Assembly (NCBI RefSeq): GCF_010365105.1
Contig: NZ_JAAFGZ010000025.1
Location: forward strand, 20,655-84,654
DNA from: Polaromonas sp.
GTDB lineage: Bacteria; Pseudomonadota; Gammaproteobacteria; Burkholderiales; Burkholderiaceae_C
Length of the DNA stretch: 64,000 nt
Reading direction: 5' to 3'
The notes beneath the pieces were generated by a model. The model did not search any database and was not told where the DNA came from. It worked only from the letters and a program-made list of their open reading frames with translations. Made by a program: the position numbers and the translations under genes. Of this stretch, positions 25,961 to 34,919 are shown piece after piece (positions within the stretch are counted from its first letter, which is position 1; each line of letters starts with the position of its first letter).

Positions 25961-27191
25961 GATGGCCGGAGCCGCCGCAGCGCGGGCAGGGGATCGATGC
26001 GCCTTCGCTCAGCGCCGGGCGCAGGCGCTGGCGGCTCATTTCCATCAGGCCGAACTTGCTGATGGTGCCAAACTGCACACGGGCGCGGTCCTGGCGCAGC
26101 GCGTCGCGCAGGCGGTTTTCCACGTCGCGGCGGTTGCGCGATTCCTCCATGTCGATGAAGTCGATGACGATCAGGCCACCCAGGTCGCGCAGACGCATCT
26201 GGCGCGCCACTTCGTCGGCGGCTTCCAGATTGGTGCGGGTGGCGGTTTCCTCGATGTCGCCGCCCTTGATGGCGCGGGCCGAGTTCACGTCCACCGACAC
26301 CAGTGCTTCGGTGTGGTCAATCACGATGGCGCCGCCCGAAGGCAACTGAACCGTGCGGGCATAGGCCGACTCGATCTGGTGCTCGATCTGGAAGCGCGAG
26401 AACAGCGGCGCGTCGTCGCGGTAGCGCTTGACGCGGTGCTCATGCTCGGGCATCACATGCGCCATGAACTGGCGCGCCTGCTCGTACACGTCGTCGGTGT
26501 CGAACAGGATGTCGCCGATGTCGCTGTTGAAATAGTCGCGGATGGCGCGGATCACCAGGCTCGATTCCTGATAAATCAGGAAAGCGCCCTTGCCACCCTT
26601 GCCGGCGCCGTCAATCGCGGTCCACAGCTTGAGCAGGTAGTTCAAGTCCCACTGCAGTTCGGGCGCGCTGCGGCCGATACCGGCGGTACGCGCAATGATG
26701 CTGGCGCCGGCCGGGTATTCCAGCTTGTCCATGTTTTCTTTGAGCTCGGCCCGGTCTTCGCCTTCGATGCGGCGCGACACACCACCGCCGCGCGGGTTAT
26801 TGGGCATCAGGACCACATAGCGGCCTGCCAGCGAGACAAAGGTGGTCAGCGCCGCGCCCTTGTTGCCACGCTCTTCCTTTTCGACCTGGACCAGCAGTTC
26901 CTGGCCTTCGCGGATCACATCGCTGATGCGCGCCTGGCTGACCGACACGCCCTGCGCAAAATACTGCTTGGAGATTTCCTTGAACGGCAAAAAGCCGTGG
27001 CGGTCTTCGCCGTAATCGACGAAGCAGGCTTCAAGCGACGGCTCGACGCGGGTGACGACGGCCTTGTAGATGTTGCCCTTGCGCTGCTCGCGCCCTTCGA
27101 TTTCAATTTCGTAGTCGAGGAGTTTTTGTCCATCGACAATCGCCAGGCGGCGTTCTTCGGACTGGGTGGCATTGACCAGCATGCGTTTCAT
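25911..27191 (-). CDS. rne: RNase E N-terminal catalytic part, prematurely ended
   Basis: The first 426 residues match RNase [24 protein letters not shown], the S1 domain ([20 protein letters not shown]), the 5'-sensor and RNase H-like regions, and the DNase I-like active site ([20 protein letters not shown]). It also has the zinc-link CPRCGGSG, with Cys402 and Cys405 close to E. coli 404 and 407. Directly after the zinc-link the frame changes: about ten bases encoding the usual V/I-R-D-T/N appear missing, giving 17 aberrant residues and a stop at 25911. RNase E starts mRNA decay and matures rRNA and tRNA. The product could still dimerise through zinc but would lack the small domain and scaffold. 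Full length would be about 1,107 residues. Confidence 0.88.
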   Translation of the reverse strand: MKRMLVNATQSEERRLAIVDGQKLLDYEIEIEGREQRKGNIYKAVVTRVEPSLEACFVDYGEDRHGFLPFKEISKQYFAQGVSVSQARISDVIREGQELLVQVEKEERGNKGAALTTFVSLAGRYVVLMPNNPRGGGVSRRIEGEDRAELKENMDKLEYPAGASIIARTAGIGRSAPELQWDLNYLLKLWTAIDGAGKGGKGAFLIYQESSLVIRAIRDYFNSDIGDILFDTDDVYEQARQFMAHVMPEHEHRVKRYRDDAPLFSRFQIEHQIESAYARTVQLPSGGAIVIDHTEALVSVDVNSARAIKGGDIEETATRTNLEAADEVARQMRLRDLGGLIVIDFIDMEESRNRRDVENRLRDALRQDRARVQFGTISKFGLMEMSRQRLRPALSEGASIPCPRCGGSGHPKARRCRFCASSRKSR

Positions 27192-27296
27192 GAGTGTTCC
27201 TAACTTTTCTTCGTTCTAAAGCCCAAAAATGGCTGAACGACGCCGGGAGCAACGCAATGCGAACGTGGGGAATTGCCGGAGAGCTTTTGACCGCAA

Positions 27297-27325
27297 ACGG
27301 GCCGACCGGTTGTCGGTCGGCCCGT
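27297..27325 (-). promoter_or_regulatory. Perfect 11-bp hairpin in the rne 5' leader
   Basis: ACGGGCCGACC (27297-27307) and GGTCGGCCCGT (27315-27325) are perfectly complementary around a seven-base loop. The hairpin sits about 105 bases upstream of the rne start on the strand being transcribed, with no U-run, so it is not a simple terminator. Its position resembles the structured rne leader through which RNase E controls its own mRNA in enterics. That role is inference. Confidence 0.5.
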
Positions 27326-27370
27326 GTCAGTCTGGGCGTAGGCGCGTGGATGGAGTGAGCAGGTATCTGA

Positions 27371-27437
27371 CAGGATTTGCTACAAAATTAGTAGCTATTT
27401 GCGCCCGCTGTGCAAGGGCTACAGGCTGATTTATGCC
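27371..27437 (-). repeat. Short dispersed repeat, copy R4
   Basis: The reverse-strand core AATAGCTACTAATTTTGTAG is followed in the same orientation by TAGC, and is preceded by CTGTAGCCCTTGCACAGCGG, the inverted-arm segment seen in degenerate form in the other copies. It lies in the rne/rluC intergenic region. Confidence 0.75.
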
Positions 27438-27781
27438 ATGAAGCAGGGCCAGGAGGCGCGGCAGGCAACTAAACATCAGACTGACCCGTGTTGTCATCAG
27501 AGGGTGACCCGTTAAAAGACTTGATCTCAGCTGGATCCGGATGCAGCCCCGGGCCCGTGACCTGAAGCTGCATCCCTTGGTATTCCGTGGTTTTATTCGC
27601 AAAGCATCGACTCGTCTGCATGGCAATTCCCGTGTCGCGAGGTGCCTGGCACGCGTCGCTTGTGGGCCATTGCCACCAGTGGCATCGACCTTCCAGCGAG
27701 GCTGTTTGCAGACCTTTTCAGGGGCTTTGGATTGGTGTGGACTAAACTCCAGACAAATCAACTACTTACAGCGCATCGCTA

Positions 27782-28978
27782 GTGAAACACATTATAGGGG
27801 CAGCTTCCGGCAAGGCAAAACGCCCGACAAAAGCGCCATTCCGCCCCGTTCCTGCAGCGGCTCCGCCGATTCTCCAGGCCATGCCAGTGCCCCCAACCCT
27901 TGACGAAGAGGTGACCGTGCCACAGGCCACGCTGGTCACGGTGGACGAGGACTATGCAGGCCAGCGGCTGGACAATTTCCTGATCCGACAACTCAAGGGC
28001 GTGCCCAAGACCCATGTTTACCGCATCATCCGCAGCGGCGAAGTGCGCGTCAACAAGGGCAGGGCGCATGCCGATACCCGTGTAGAGACCGGTGACATCG
28101 TGCGCCTGCCGCCGGTGCGCACCTCGGAGCGGGCCGAGCAAAAGGCTCAGATCATGCAAAGCGTGATGACGGAAGTGGCGCGCCACGGCGCCAGCTCGAC
28201 CGTCGGCGGCTACGCGCCCGCTGCCGAGTTCCCGATCCTGTTCGAGGACGACTTTTTGCTGGCCATCGACAAGCCGGCCGGCGTGGCCGTGCATGGCGGC
28301 AGCGGCGTGAGCTTCGGCATCATCGAGCAACTGCGCATGGCCAGGCCGGAAGCCGATTTCCTGGAACTGGTACACCGGCTGGACCGCGAAACCAGCGGCA
28401 TCCTGCTGATCGCCAAGCGCCGCATGGCTTTGAAGCTGCTGCAGGAGCAGTTCCGCGAGCGCGAAACCGACAAGGTCTACCTGGCGCTGGTCAGCGGCAA
28501 CTGGCCTGCCAGGCTGCGCGTGATTGACAAGGCGCTGCACAAATACCTGCTGCCCAACGGCGAGCGGCGCGTCAAGATCGTCGCCAACGACCATCCGGAT
28601 GCCATGCGATCCGTCACGCTGGTGAAGGTCAAAAGCCAGATCGCCGCCAATCCGCTGGCGCTCAACACACCGTTCAGCCTGCTTGAAGTCACCATCAAGA
28701 CCGGGCGCACGCACCAGATTCGTGTCCACCTGGCAGGAGAAGGGCATCCGATTGCCGGCGACGACAAGTATGGCGATTTCGAGTTGAACAAGACATTGCA
28801 AAAAAGCAGCCTTGATTCGCCTTCGCTGAAACGCATGTTTCTGCATGCCTGGAGCCTGAAGTTCAACCACCCCAAGACCCGCAAGGCGGTTCAGTTGCAG
28901 TCTGCCTTGCCGGCGGAACTGCAGCAGTTCCTGCCTTATCGCACCGCCGAGCCGTCTGCACAAACCGGCGATTCCTGA
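27782..28978 (+). CDS. rluC: 23S rRNA pseudouridine synthase RluC
   Basis: The enzyme isomerises three uridines of 23S rRNA (955, 2504 and 2580 in E. coli). An S4 RNA-binding domain (DNFLIRQLKGVPKTHVYRII to VNKGRA) precedes the RluA-family catalytic domain with the active-site aspartate in HRLDRETSGILLIAKR and the conserved GRTHQIRVHL. GTG 27782 gives 398 residues, but ATG 27881 (MPVPPTL, 365 residues) is nearer the family norm, so the first 33 basic residues may not be translated. Divergence from rne repeats the arrangement known from E. coli. Confidence 0.93.
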   Translation: MKHIIGAASGKAKRPTKAPFRPVPAAAPPILQAMPVPPTLDEEVTVPQATLVTVDEDYAGQRLDNFLIRQLKGVPKTHVYRIIRSGEVRVNKGRAHADTRVETGDIVRLPPVRTSERAEQKAQIMQSVMTEVARHGASSTVGGYAPAAEFPILFEDDFLLAIDKPAGVAVHGGSGVSFGIIEQLRMARPEADFLELVHRLDRETSGILLIAKRRMALKLLQEQFRERETDKVYLALVSGNWPARLRVIDKALHKYLLPNGERRVKIVANDHPDAMRSVTLVKVKSQIAANPLALNTPFSLLEVTIKTGRTHQIRVHLAGEGHPIAGDDKYGDFELNKTLQKSSLDSPSLKRMFLHAWSLKFNHPKTRKAVQLQSALPAELQQFLPYRTAEPSAQTGDS

Positions 28979-29032
28979 AGAATTCCGCGGCCGGTCACGC
29001 ATCGGTCATGCCGTCCAGCGACAATCCGGCTC

Positions 29033-29692
29033 ATGCACACTCGAAATTTTGACCTGATTGCCTTCGACTGGGACGGAACGCTATACGACTCTACCCAGAT
29101 CATCGTGCGCTGTATCCAGGCAGCCGTTTGCGATGTGGGCGGCAAGCCGCCGACCCAGGAAGCCGCCGCCTATGTCATCGGTCTGGGCCTGATGCAGGCG
29201 CTGGCCCATGCCGCGCCCGACGTTTCGCCCGACAAATACCCGGAACTCGGCGCGCGCTATCGCCACCATTACGCCAGCCATTTCAATGACCTGAGCCTGT
29301 TTGACGGCGTCCTGCCGCTGCTCGACGCGCTCAAGGCGCGTGGCCATTTGCTGGCGGTGGCCACCGGAAAGTCACGGCACGGGCTCGACGAGACGCTGAA
29401 AAGCGTTGAGCTCAGGGGCGTTTTTGACGGCTCGCGGACCGCCGACGAAACCGCCGGCAAGCCCGATCCGCTGATGCTGCATGAACTGATGGCGCAGTTT
29501 GACCTGCCGGCCAGCAGGATATTGATGATCGGCGACACCACGCACGACCTGCAGATGGCGCTGAACGCCGGCTGCGCCAGCGTCGGCGTGAGCTACGGCG
29601 CGCATGAACCTTCCACCTTCACCATTCTGAATCCGCTGCATGTGGCGCATTCGGTGCAGGACCTGCACCAATGGCTGCTGGCCAACGGCTGA
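29033..29692 (+). CDS. HAD-superfamily hydrolase, phosphoglycolate phosphatase-like
   Basis: The 219-residue protein shows all four HAD motifs: AFDWDGTLYDS (nucleophile and acid/base aspartates), a threonine in VATGKSRHG, a lysine in AGKPDP, and the acidic GDTTHDLQMA. The helical cap between motifs I and II matches the Gph/PGP subgroup. The substrate cannot be read from sequence. Genes of this type between rluC and sppA are common in beta-proteobacteria. The next gene starts 15 bases after the stop. Confidence 0.85.
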   Translation: MHTRNFDLIAFDWDGTLYDSTQIIVRCIQAAVCDVGGKPPTQEAAAYVIGLGLMQALAHAAPDVSPDKYPELGARYRHHYASHFNDLSLFDGVLPLLDALKARGHLLAVATGKSRHGLDETLKSVELRGVFDGSRTADETAGKPDPLMLHELMAQFDLPASRILMIGDTTHDLQMALNAGCASVGVSYGAHEPSTFTILNPLHVAHSVQDLHQWLLANG

Positions 29693-29707
29693 AGGCGGCT
29701 TGACGCC

Positions 29708-30073
29708 ATGGACGAATCGCTGCCGCTTTGCAACAGCCGCGAACTGGCGGACGGCGATCTGGCCGTGGGGTTTGACGTGGTGTACGCCGGCCAGACCTGC
29801 CGCGCCTTCGCCGTCCGTTTCCAGGGCCTGCCGCAGGCCTACCTGAACCGCTGCACCCATGTGGCGATGGAACTGGACTGGCTGCCCAACCGGGTGTTCG
29901 ACGACAGCGGCCAGTGGCTGTTGTGCGCCAGCCACGGTGCGGCCTACCGGCCCGATACCGGGCAGTGCGCCGGCGGTCCATGCCGCGCTGGACTGGTCAA
30001 GATCATGCTTTCCGAGCGCGACGATGTGGTTTATTGGCACGCCACCTACAACCTCAAGCCCTTGCCGTTTTGA
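29708..30073 (+). CDS. Rieske [2Fe-2S] domain protein
   Basis: The 121-residue soluble protein has the two Rieske cluster motifs: CTH (in NRCTHVAMELDW) and CASHGA (in LLCASHGAAYRPDTGQC). Together they supply two cysteines and two histidines. No signal peptide or membrane helix is present. It is sized like stand-alone Rieske ferredoxins of dioxygenase or nitrite-reductase type, but no oxygenase is nearby; it sits in a housekeeping run between a HAD phosphatase and sppA. Its redox partner is unknown. Confidence 0.85.
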   Translation: MDESLPLCNSRELADGDLAVGFDVVYAGQTCRAFAVRFQGLPQAYLNRCTHVAMELDWLPNRVFDDSGQWLLCASHGAAYRPDTGQCAGGPCRAGLVKIMLSERDDVVYWHATYNLKPLPF

Positions 30074-30094
30074 ATACTTCTCTAAACTAGCCCC

Positions 30095-31174
30095 ATGAAC
30101 GATTCCAACCGACCCGGCAATTCCGACCCCTCCTTCGATCCATCCCGGGAGCCGGGATTTTCACCCGACCCGTCGCAAGCACCTGCCCGTCAGGCGAAAG
30201 AGAACGCCGAATTGACAGGCAAGTACGCATCGGCAGACGCGTCCAGCGTTCCCGGCTGGGAGCGGGCGACACTGGAAAAGCTGGTCTTTGCCACGCTTAA
30301 CGAGCAAAGGTCTACGCGCCGCTGGAAAACCTTTGTGCGTCTGTCATGGCTGCTGTTTTTTGTTGTCCTGCTGTGGATGGCGCTGCAGCGCGGCACCCCG
30401 GCCATTGACGCCAGCGTTGCGCACACCGCCGTGATCGAGATCAAGGGTGAAATTGCCCAGGGTGCCGATGCCAGCGCCGAGTTTGTCAATGCCGCCTTGC
30501 GCTCGGCCTTTGAGGACGAGGGTTCCAAGGCCATTGTGCTGTTGATCAATTCGCCCGGCGGCAGCCCGGTGCAAGCCGGCATGATGAACGACGAGATCCT
30601 GCGCCTGAAGGCCAAGCACAAGAAGCCGGTTTATGCCGTGGTCGAGGAAAGCTGTGCCTCGGCGGCTTATTACATCGCCGTGTCCGCCGACCAGATTTTC
30701 GTCGACAAGGCCAGCATCGTCGGCAGCATCGGCGTGCTGATGGACGGTTTTGGTTTTACCGGTCTGATGGACAAGCTCGGCGTAGAGCGCCGTTTGTTGA
30801 CGGCCGGTGAAAACAAGGGTTTTCTCGACCCCTTCAGCGCGCAAAGCGAAAAGCAGCGGGCCTTCGCCCAGAGCATGCTGGACCAGATTCACCAGCAGTT
30901 CATTGCGGTGGTCAAGAAAGGTCGCGGCAGCCGCCTGAAGGAAACGCCCGAGATGTTCTCGGGGCTGTTCTGGAACGGCCAGCAGGCGGTGGAACTCGGC
31001 CTGGCGGACCATTTGGGCAACCTCGACTATGTTGCCCGCGAGGTCGTCAAGGTGGAGGAAATCATCGACTACACGCGCCGTGACAATGTGGCCGAACGTC
31101 TTGCCAAGAAGTTTGGTGCCGCCATGGGCGAGGGAGCCATGAAGGCTTTCCAGGCGATTCCTGCGCTTCGTTAA
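30095..31174 (+). CDS. sppA: Signal peptide peptidase SppA, 36-kDa type (S49)
   Basis: The 359-residue inner-membrane serine protease digests leftover signal peptides. A hydrophilic Pro/Ser N-terminus (about 75 residues) precedes one membrane helix (LSWLLFFVVLLWMAL) and the S49 domain: INSPGGSPVQAG, the nucleophile serine in SCASAAYYIA, IVGSIGVL, and the general-base lysine in TAGENKGFLDPF. The Ser-Lys dyad is therefore intact. A strong terminator follows immediately, ending this rluC-HAD-Rieske-sppA unit. Confidence 0.92.
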   Translation: MNDSNRPGNSDPSFDPSREPGFSPDPSQAPARQAKENAELTGKYASADASSVPGWERATLEKLVFATLNEQRSTRRWKTFVRLSWLLFFVVLLWMALQRGTPAIDASVAHTAVIEIKGEIAQGADASAEFVNAALRSAFEDEGSKAIVLLINSPGGSPVQAGMMNDEILRLKAKHKKPVYAVVEESCASAAYYIAVSADQIFVDKASIVGSIGVLMDGFGFTGLMDKLGVERRLLTAGENKGFLDPFSAQSEKQRAFAQSMLDQIHQQFIAVVKKGRGSRLKETPEMFSGLFWNGQQAVELGLADHLGNLDYVAREVVKVEEIIDYTRRDNVAERLAKKFGAAMGEGAMKAFQAIPALR

Positions 31175-31186
31175 ACAACCGGAGTC

Positions 31187-31217
31187 AAAAAAGCCCGCGC
31201 AGGTCGCGGGCTTTTTT
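31187..31217. terminator. Bidirectional rho-independent terminator between sppA and the minus-strand methyltransferase
   Basis: AAAAAAGCCCGCG (31187-31199) pairs with CGCGGGCTTTTTT (31205-31217) around a five-base loop. A/T runs on both sides let it act on both strands: for sppA in the plus direction and for the convergent gene ending at 31242. Confidence 0.93.
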
Positions 31218-31241
31218 GCGCCTTTTTACTGTGCAGGCGGA

Positions 31242-32006
31242 TCAACGGCCGATACAGAAAACGGTCGGCAAGTCGAGCGGGAGCACCGGCTTGTCGCGTT
31301 TCCAGTGGCTGGCCAGCGCACTTCGCGATGCACCGCTGCCCAGCGTGATGCCGCAACTCAGGGCGAGACGGGTGTTGCCCTGCAGGGATTGCAGCAAGCC
31401 CTGCAGCAAGGCGGCATTACGGTAAGGCGTTTCAATGAAAATCTGCGTCTGGCCCGTCTTCAGGGCCAGCGATTCGAGTTCGCGGATGCGCTGGGCGCGG
31501 CCGGAAGGGTCTTGCGGCAGGTAGCCGACGAACGCAAAGTTCTGCCCGTTCAGTCCACTTGACGCCAGCGCCAGCACCAGCGACATCGGGCCCGTCAGCG
31601 CAACCACCTCAATACCCAGATCATGCGCAGCGCGCACTACCGACGAGCCCGGATCGGCAATCGCCGGCATGCCGGCTTCGCTGACCAGACCCACGTCGCG
31701 GCCTTCCACGGCAGCAAGCAGCAGTGGCCGGGCATCAAAGTGGCCTGTGTGGTCGCCTTTCTTGTGAACTTCGCGCGTCAGTTCCTGTATCTGCAGCGCC
31801 TGGATCGACGTGGACAAAGGGTGCAGCTCGTTGATGCGCTTGAGGTAGGCGCGCGTGCTTTTGGCGTTTTCGCAAATCCAGCAGCACAGCCGGGCAGCTA
31901 TTTCCAGTGTGCCTTGGGGCATCACGCCGTGCAGCGGGGCCTGCTCGTCGCAACCGAAATCCAGCGGTGCCGGCACCAGGTAGAGTTTGCCTTTGGCGAT
32001 GCTCAT
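31242..32006 (-). CDS. Tetrapyrrole-methylase-family SAM methyltransferase (RsmI-like)
   Basis: The 254-residue protein has the fold markers of the RsmI/YraL and CbiF family: an N-terminal LYLVPAPLDFG strand, VGLVSEAGMPAIADPGSSVV (SAM-site GxPxxxDPG pattern), VALTGPMSLVLALASSG, FVGYLPQD and IFIETPYRN. RsmI methylates the ribose of C1402 in 16S rRNA. This protein differs from canonical RsmI at the N-terminus and may be the shorter paralogue often found beside maf in beta-proteobacteria, so the substrate is uncertain. The start overlaps the maf stop by four bases (ATGA), implying coupling. Confidence 0.82.
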   Translation of the reverse strand: MSIAKGKLYLVPAPLDFGCDEQAPLHGVMPQGTLEIAARLCCWICENAKSTRAYLKRINELHPLSTSIQALQIQELTREVHKKGDHTGHFDARPLLLAAVEGRDVGLVSEAGMPAIADPGSSVVRAAHDLGIEVVALTGPMSLVLALASSGLNGQNFAFVGYLPQDPSGRAQRIRELESLALKTGQTQIFIETPYRNAALLQGLLQSLQGNTRLALSCGITLGSGASRSALASHWKRDKPVLPLDLPTVFCIGR

Positions 32007-32674
32007 GGGGCGGCCTTTTTGTTTGCCAGCAGGACGGTGCCGGCGGCCTGGATCATTTTGCAGGTGCGGATCAGCGGCAGGCCGATGAGTGCGGTGGGGT
32101 CGTCGCTGTCAATCGATTCAAGCAGCGCAATGCCCAGTCCCTCGCTTTTGGCGCTGCCGGCGCAGTCGTAGGGCTGCTCGGCACGCAGGTAATTTTCGAT
32201 TTCAATATCGTTCAGGTCGCGGAATTTCACGCGGACGGCCGCCAGGGCGGTTTGCTCGAAACCGCTTTCCTGGCAAACCACCGCCACCGCTGTTTGAAAA
32301 ATCACGGTCTGGCCGCGCATCTGGCGCAATTGAACGACCGCCCGTTCATGGTTGCCGGGCTTGCCCAGCGCCAGCCCGTTGAGGTCTGCCACCTGGTCGG
32401 AACCGATCACGACCGCTTGGGGAAAGTTCCTGGCCACGGCGCGCGCCTTGGCCAGTGCCAGGCGTGCGGCCAGCGCATCGGGCGCTTCATGCGGCAGCGG
32501 TGTCTCGTCCACCTCGGGCGAAGCCACCTCGAAAGGAATTTGCAGACGCTGGAGCAACTCGCGCCGGTAGGGTGAGGTGGAGCCCAGAACCAGTGGCCGG
32601 CCTGCCAGGTGGCGGATCGTGGACAGACCGGGTTTTTCGGGGAGTGCAGGTGAAGGAAGGGTCGCAGGATTCAT
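32003..32674 (-). CDS. maf: Maf-like nucleoside triphosphate pyrophosphatase, YceF type
   Basis: The protein has 223 residues, with the Maf entry motif PLVLGSTSPYRRELLQRL, the catalytic GSDQVADLNG and KPGNHERAVVQL, and a C-terminal YDCAGSAKSEGLG. The SDQVA form and the location opposite yceD point to the YceF subgroup, which hydrolyses 7-methyl-GTP, rather than the dTTP/UTP subgroup. It has a 25-residue N-terminal extension. It is transcribed divergently from yceD with 25 bases between the starts, so the two promoters overlap the opposite coding regions. Confidence 0.9.
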   Translation of the reverse strand: MNPATLPSPALPEKPGLSTIRHLAGRPLVLGSTSPYRRELLQRLQIPFEVASPEVDETPLPHEAPDALAARLALAKARAVARNFPQAVVIGSDQVADLNGLALGKPGNHERAVVQLRQMRGQTVIFQTAVAVVCQESGFEQTALAAVRVKFRDLNDIEIENYLRAEQPYDCAGSAKSEGLGIALLESIDSDDPTALIGLPLIRTCKMIQAAGTVLLANKKAAP

Positions 32675-32699
32675 GCACTGATTCTCTTACACTGCACGC

Positions 32700-33308
32700 A
32701 TGTCCAAATCTCATCATGCCACCCGGCTGAACATGCAAGCCTTCGCCCGCGAAGGCGTTCCGCTCATTGAAACCACCCCGCTACAAAATATGGAGCGCCT
32801 GGCGCATGAGGCACAAGCGCTGGCACCTGATTTGATGCTCAAGTGGGAAGCCAGCGCCGAGTTGCGCCCCGGCTCGGGCGCAGAAGATGATGTCTGGCTG
32901 CATCTGTTGGCCAGCACATCGGTCCCGCTGATCTGCCAGCGCTGCATGGGCACGGTAGCCACGCCGCTGGAGGTCGATCAGTGGTACCGCTTCGTGGCCA
33001 CCGAAGAAGTCGCCATGGCCGAAGACGACGAGTCCGAGGAGGACCTGCTGGTCATGGAGCCGCATTTCGACCTGCTGGCGGTGATGGAGGATGAACTGCT
33101 GATGGCGCTGCCGCTGGTGCCCATGCATGACGAATGTCCGGTGGCGCCCGTCATGCAGGTCGGCGAGGACGCGCTGGCCAGCGGATCTGGCGGGAAAAAC
33201 GAGAAAAACGAGAAAAGCGGGAATGGCGAAAGTGGCGAAGAAGCCACTTCCAGTGAAAAGCCCAATCCTTTTGCGGTCCTGGCCCAGTTGAAAAAGAAAA
33301 GCGAGTAG
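32700..33308 (+). CDS. yceD: YceD (DUF177) protein upstream of rpmF
   Basis: This 202-residue YceD/DUF177 protein carries the conserved CQRCMG followed by an acidic stretch (EDDESEEDLL) and a second conserved block with ECP near residue 142. The family is linked to 23S rRNA accumulation and nearly always precedes rpmF. The last 50 residues (SGSGGKNEKNEKSGNGESG) are low complexity and include a short repeated NEK pattern, absent from most relatives. rpmF begins 226 bases later behind its own candidate promoter. Confidence 0.9.
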   Translation: MSKSHHATRLNMQAFAREGVPLIETTPLQNMERLAHEAQALAPDLMLKWEASAELRPGSGAEDDVWLHLLASTSVPLICQRCMGTVATPLEVDQWYRFVATEEVAMAEDDESEEDLLVMEPHFDLLAVMEDELLMALPLVPMHDECPVAPVMQVGEDALASGSGGKNEKNEKSGNGESGEEATSSEKPNPFAVLAQLKKKSE

Positions 33309-33405
33309 CCCGATTGCGATTTTTCAGGGGGTGCAGTTCAAGGGCTGGCAGGGCAGTCGTGTGACGGCCTCGGCACCTGGTGCGGGTTGCCTTCCGGTAT
33401 CGGGC

Positions 33406-33411
33406 TATAAT
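33406..33411 (+). promoter_or_regulatory. Candidate -10 box (TATAAT) of the rpmF-plsX-fab operon
   Basis: A perfect TATAAT lies 124 bases upstream of rpmF. The best -35 candidate, TTGCCT, is only 13 bases away, closer than the usual 16-18, so the upstream element is unclear. Confidence 0.4.
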
Positions 33412-33534
33412 CCAAGGCTTCGCGTACCAAGGTAGTGATACTGGCTTCTAGCTTGAACAGAGCAATGCAGTTCACCAGACTCTGAAATTTGGTGCGAAAT
33501 TTACCAACACTATCACCCCTGTCAGGAGCGAATC

Positions 33535-33717
33535 ATGGCTGTCCAGCAAAACAAAAAGTCCCCTTCCAAGCGCGGTATGCACCGCTCGCACAACGCATTG
33601 AACGTGCCGGGCATTGCCGTGGAATCCACCACTGGTGAAATCCACCTGCGTCACCACATCAGCCCCACCGGTTTTTACCGTGGCCGCAAGGTGCTGAAAA
33701 CAAAAGCTGAAGCGTAA
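33535..33717 (+). CDS. rpmF: 50S ribosomal protein L32
   Basis: The 60-residue basic protein begins [19 protein letters not shown], the canonical L32 N-terminus, and has [17 protein letters not shown] near the end. It lacks the zinc cysteines found in some L32 forms. CAGGAGCGAATC precedes the ATG, a strong ribosome site. It heads the conserved rpmF-plsX-fab cluster linking ribosome and lipid synthesis. Confidence 0.98.
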   Translation: MAVQQNKKSPSKRGMHRSHNALNVPGIAVESTTGEIHLRHHISPTGFYRGRKVLKTKAEA

Positions 33718-33802
33718 TTTCACGTTCCAAGCCATGGCCCGCACTCATCCTGCGGGCCTTTCTTTTGCCTAAATTTTCATTTTTGAGGGGACCGGGCCGC
33801 GC

Positions 33803-34915
33803 ATGATCAGGATTGCTGTCGATGCCATGGGCGGTGATATCGGTCCCGATGTCACCCTTGCGGCCAGTCTGGCCTTTTTGCGGGCGCACCCGGATGCCGA
33901 ACTGTTGCTGGTGGGCCAGCCCGAGGTGCTTGCAGCACATCCCCTGCATGCCCAGTTGCTGGCGCAAGCCCGATGCGAGATCGTTGCCGCCAGCGAAGTG
34001 GTCACGATGGACGATTCGATCGAAATTGCCCTGCGCCGCAAGAAAAATTCCTCGATGCGCGTGGCCATCAACCAGGTCAAGGAAGGCCGCGCCCAGGTGG
34101 CCGTCTCGGGCGGCAACACCGGCGCGCTGATGGCGATTGCCCGTTATGTGCTCAAAACACTGGAAGGCATTGACCGCCCCGCCATTGCGTCCCAGTTGCC
34201 CAATGCAGCAGGCAAGGCCACCACCATGCTTGATCTGGGCGCCAACGTGGACTGCACCGAAGAGCATTTGCTGCAGTTTGCGGTGATGGGCTCGGCGCTG
34301 GTCGCTGCCATTGCCGACATTCCCTCGCCGACGGTGGGTTTGCTTAACATCGGCGAGGAAGCCATCAAGGGTGGCGACATGATCAAAAAGGCCGGCCGTT
34401 TGCTGCGGGCCGCTTCCGATTCCGGCGATATCAACTTCTATGGAAATGTCGAAGGCAACGACATTTTCAAGGGCACGACCGACCTGGTGGTGTGTGATGG
34501 CTTTGTCGGCAATGTGGCGCTGAAAAGCAGCGAAGGCCTGGCCCACATGATCGGCGACTACATCAAGGCCGAATTTTCCCGTAACCTGCTGACCAAGATG
34601 GCCGCGCTTGTGGCCTACCCGGTGTTGTCTGCGTTTAAAAAGCGCTTTGATCACAGGCGCTACAACGGTGCGGCCCTGCTTGGCCTGCGCGGCCTGGTCT
34701 TCAAAAGCCACGGCTCGGCGGACGCTTTTGCGTTCGAGCAGGCCTTGGGCCGGGCTTATGATGCAGCCCGGAACAACCTGCTGGAAAGGGTGCGCGAACG
34801 CATTGCCCATGCAGCGCCCCTGCTGGTAGCCGCCAGAGGGGCAGTGTCCACCGACGACGCGCAGGCGGCCTCCCGCCTGCCAGCCGAATTCCCTGTTTCA
34901 ACCCCGGCACACTAA
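33803..34915 (+). CDS. plsX: Phosphate acyltransferase PlsX
   Basis: PlsX converts acyl-ACP to acyl-phosphate, the donor for the first step of phospholipid synthesis. The 370-residue protein has the family start [18 protein letters not shown], the conserved [11 protein letters not shown], and [18 protein letters not shown]. The ATG at 33803 follows GAGGGGACC. The last 35 residues are variable. fabH begins four bases after the stop. Confidence 0.96.
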   Translation: MIRIAVDAMGGDIGPDVTLAASLAFLRAHPDAELLLVGQPEVLAAHPLHAQLLAQARCEIVAASEVVTMDDSIEIALRRKKNSSMRVAINQVKEGRAQVAVSGGNTGALMAIARYVLKTLEGIDRPAIASQLPNAAGKATTMLDLGANVDCTEEHLLQFAVMGSALVAAIADIPSPTVGLLNIGEEAIKGGDMIKKAGRLLRAASDSGDINFYGNVEGNDIFKGTTDLVVCDGFVGNVALKSSEGLAHMIGDYIKAEFSRNLLTKMAALVAYPVLSAFKKRFDHRRYNGAALLGLRGLVFKSHGSADAFAFEQALGRAYDAARNNLLERVRERIAHAAPLLVAARGAVSTDDAQAASRLPAEFPVSTPAH

Positions 34916-34919
34916 TCCA

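Larger units (their letters stand above)
27192..27781. other. Divergent rne/rluC intergenic region with leader hairpin and repeat
   Basis: These 590 bases separate the divergent rne and rluC starts. They hold the rne-proximal hairpin (27297-27325), repeat copy R4 (about 27371-27437) and about 340 further bases with no gene I can support. A long untranslated leader is characteristic of rne, whose 5' leader is the site of autoregulation in E. coli, so much of this stretch may be rne leader and promoter. No clear -35/-10 pair stood out. Confidence 0.55.

Noticed and set aside
25940..25990. Programmed ribosomal frameshift in rne
   Set aside because: No slippery heptamer or following stem was seen at the junction, and family comparison points to about ten missing bases rather than a one-base shift. 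It is kept as a remote possibility.
24156..26349. Long plus-strand open frames (422 and 589 codons) opposite rne
   Set aside because: They mirror the Arg/Glu/Ala-rich RNase E tail, have skewed composition and no motif. They do not offer a better explanation than the interrupted rne.
23598..27492. CTGACCCGTGTT occurring on both sides of rne (23598 and 27481) as possible element ends
   Set aside because: Only 12 bases match, in direct orientation, with no transposase or duplicated target. Chance, or proximity to repeats R3 and R4, is sufficient explanation.
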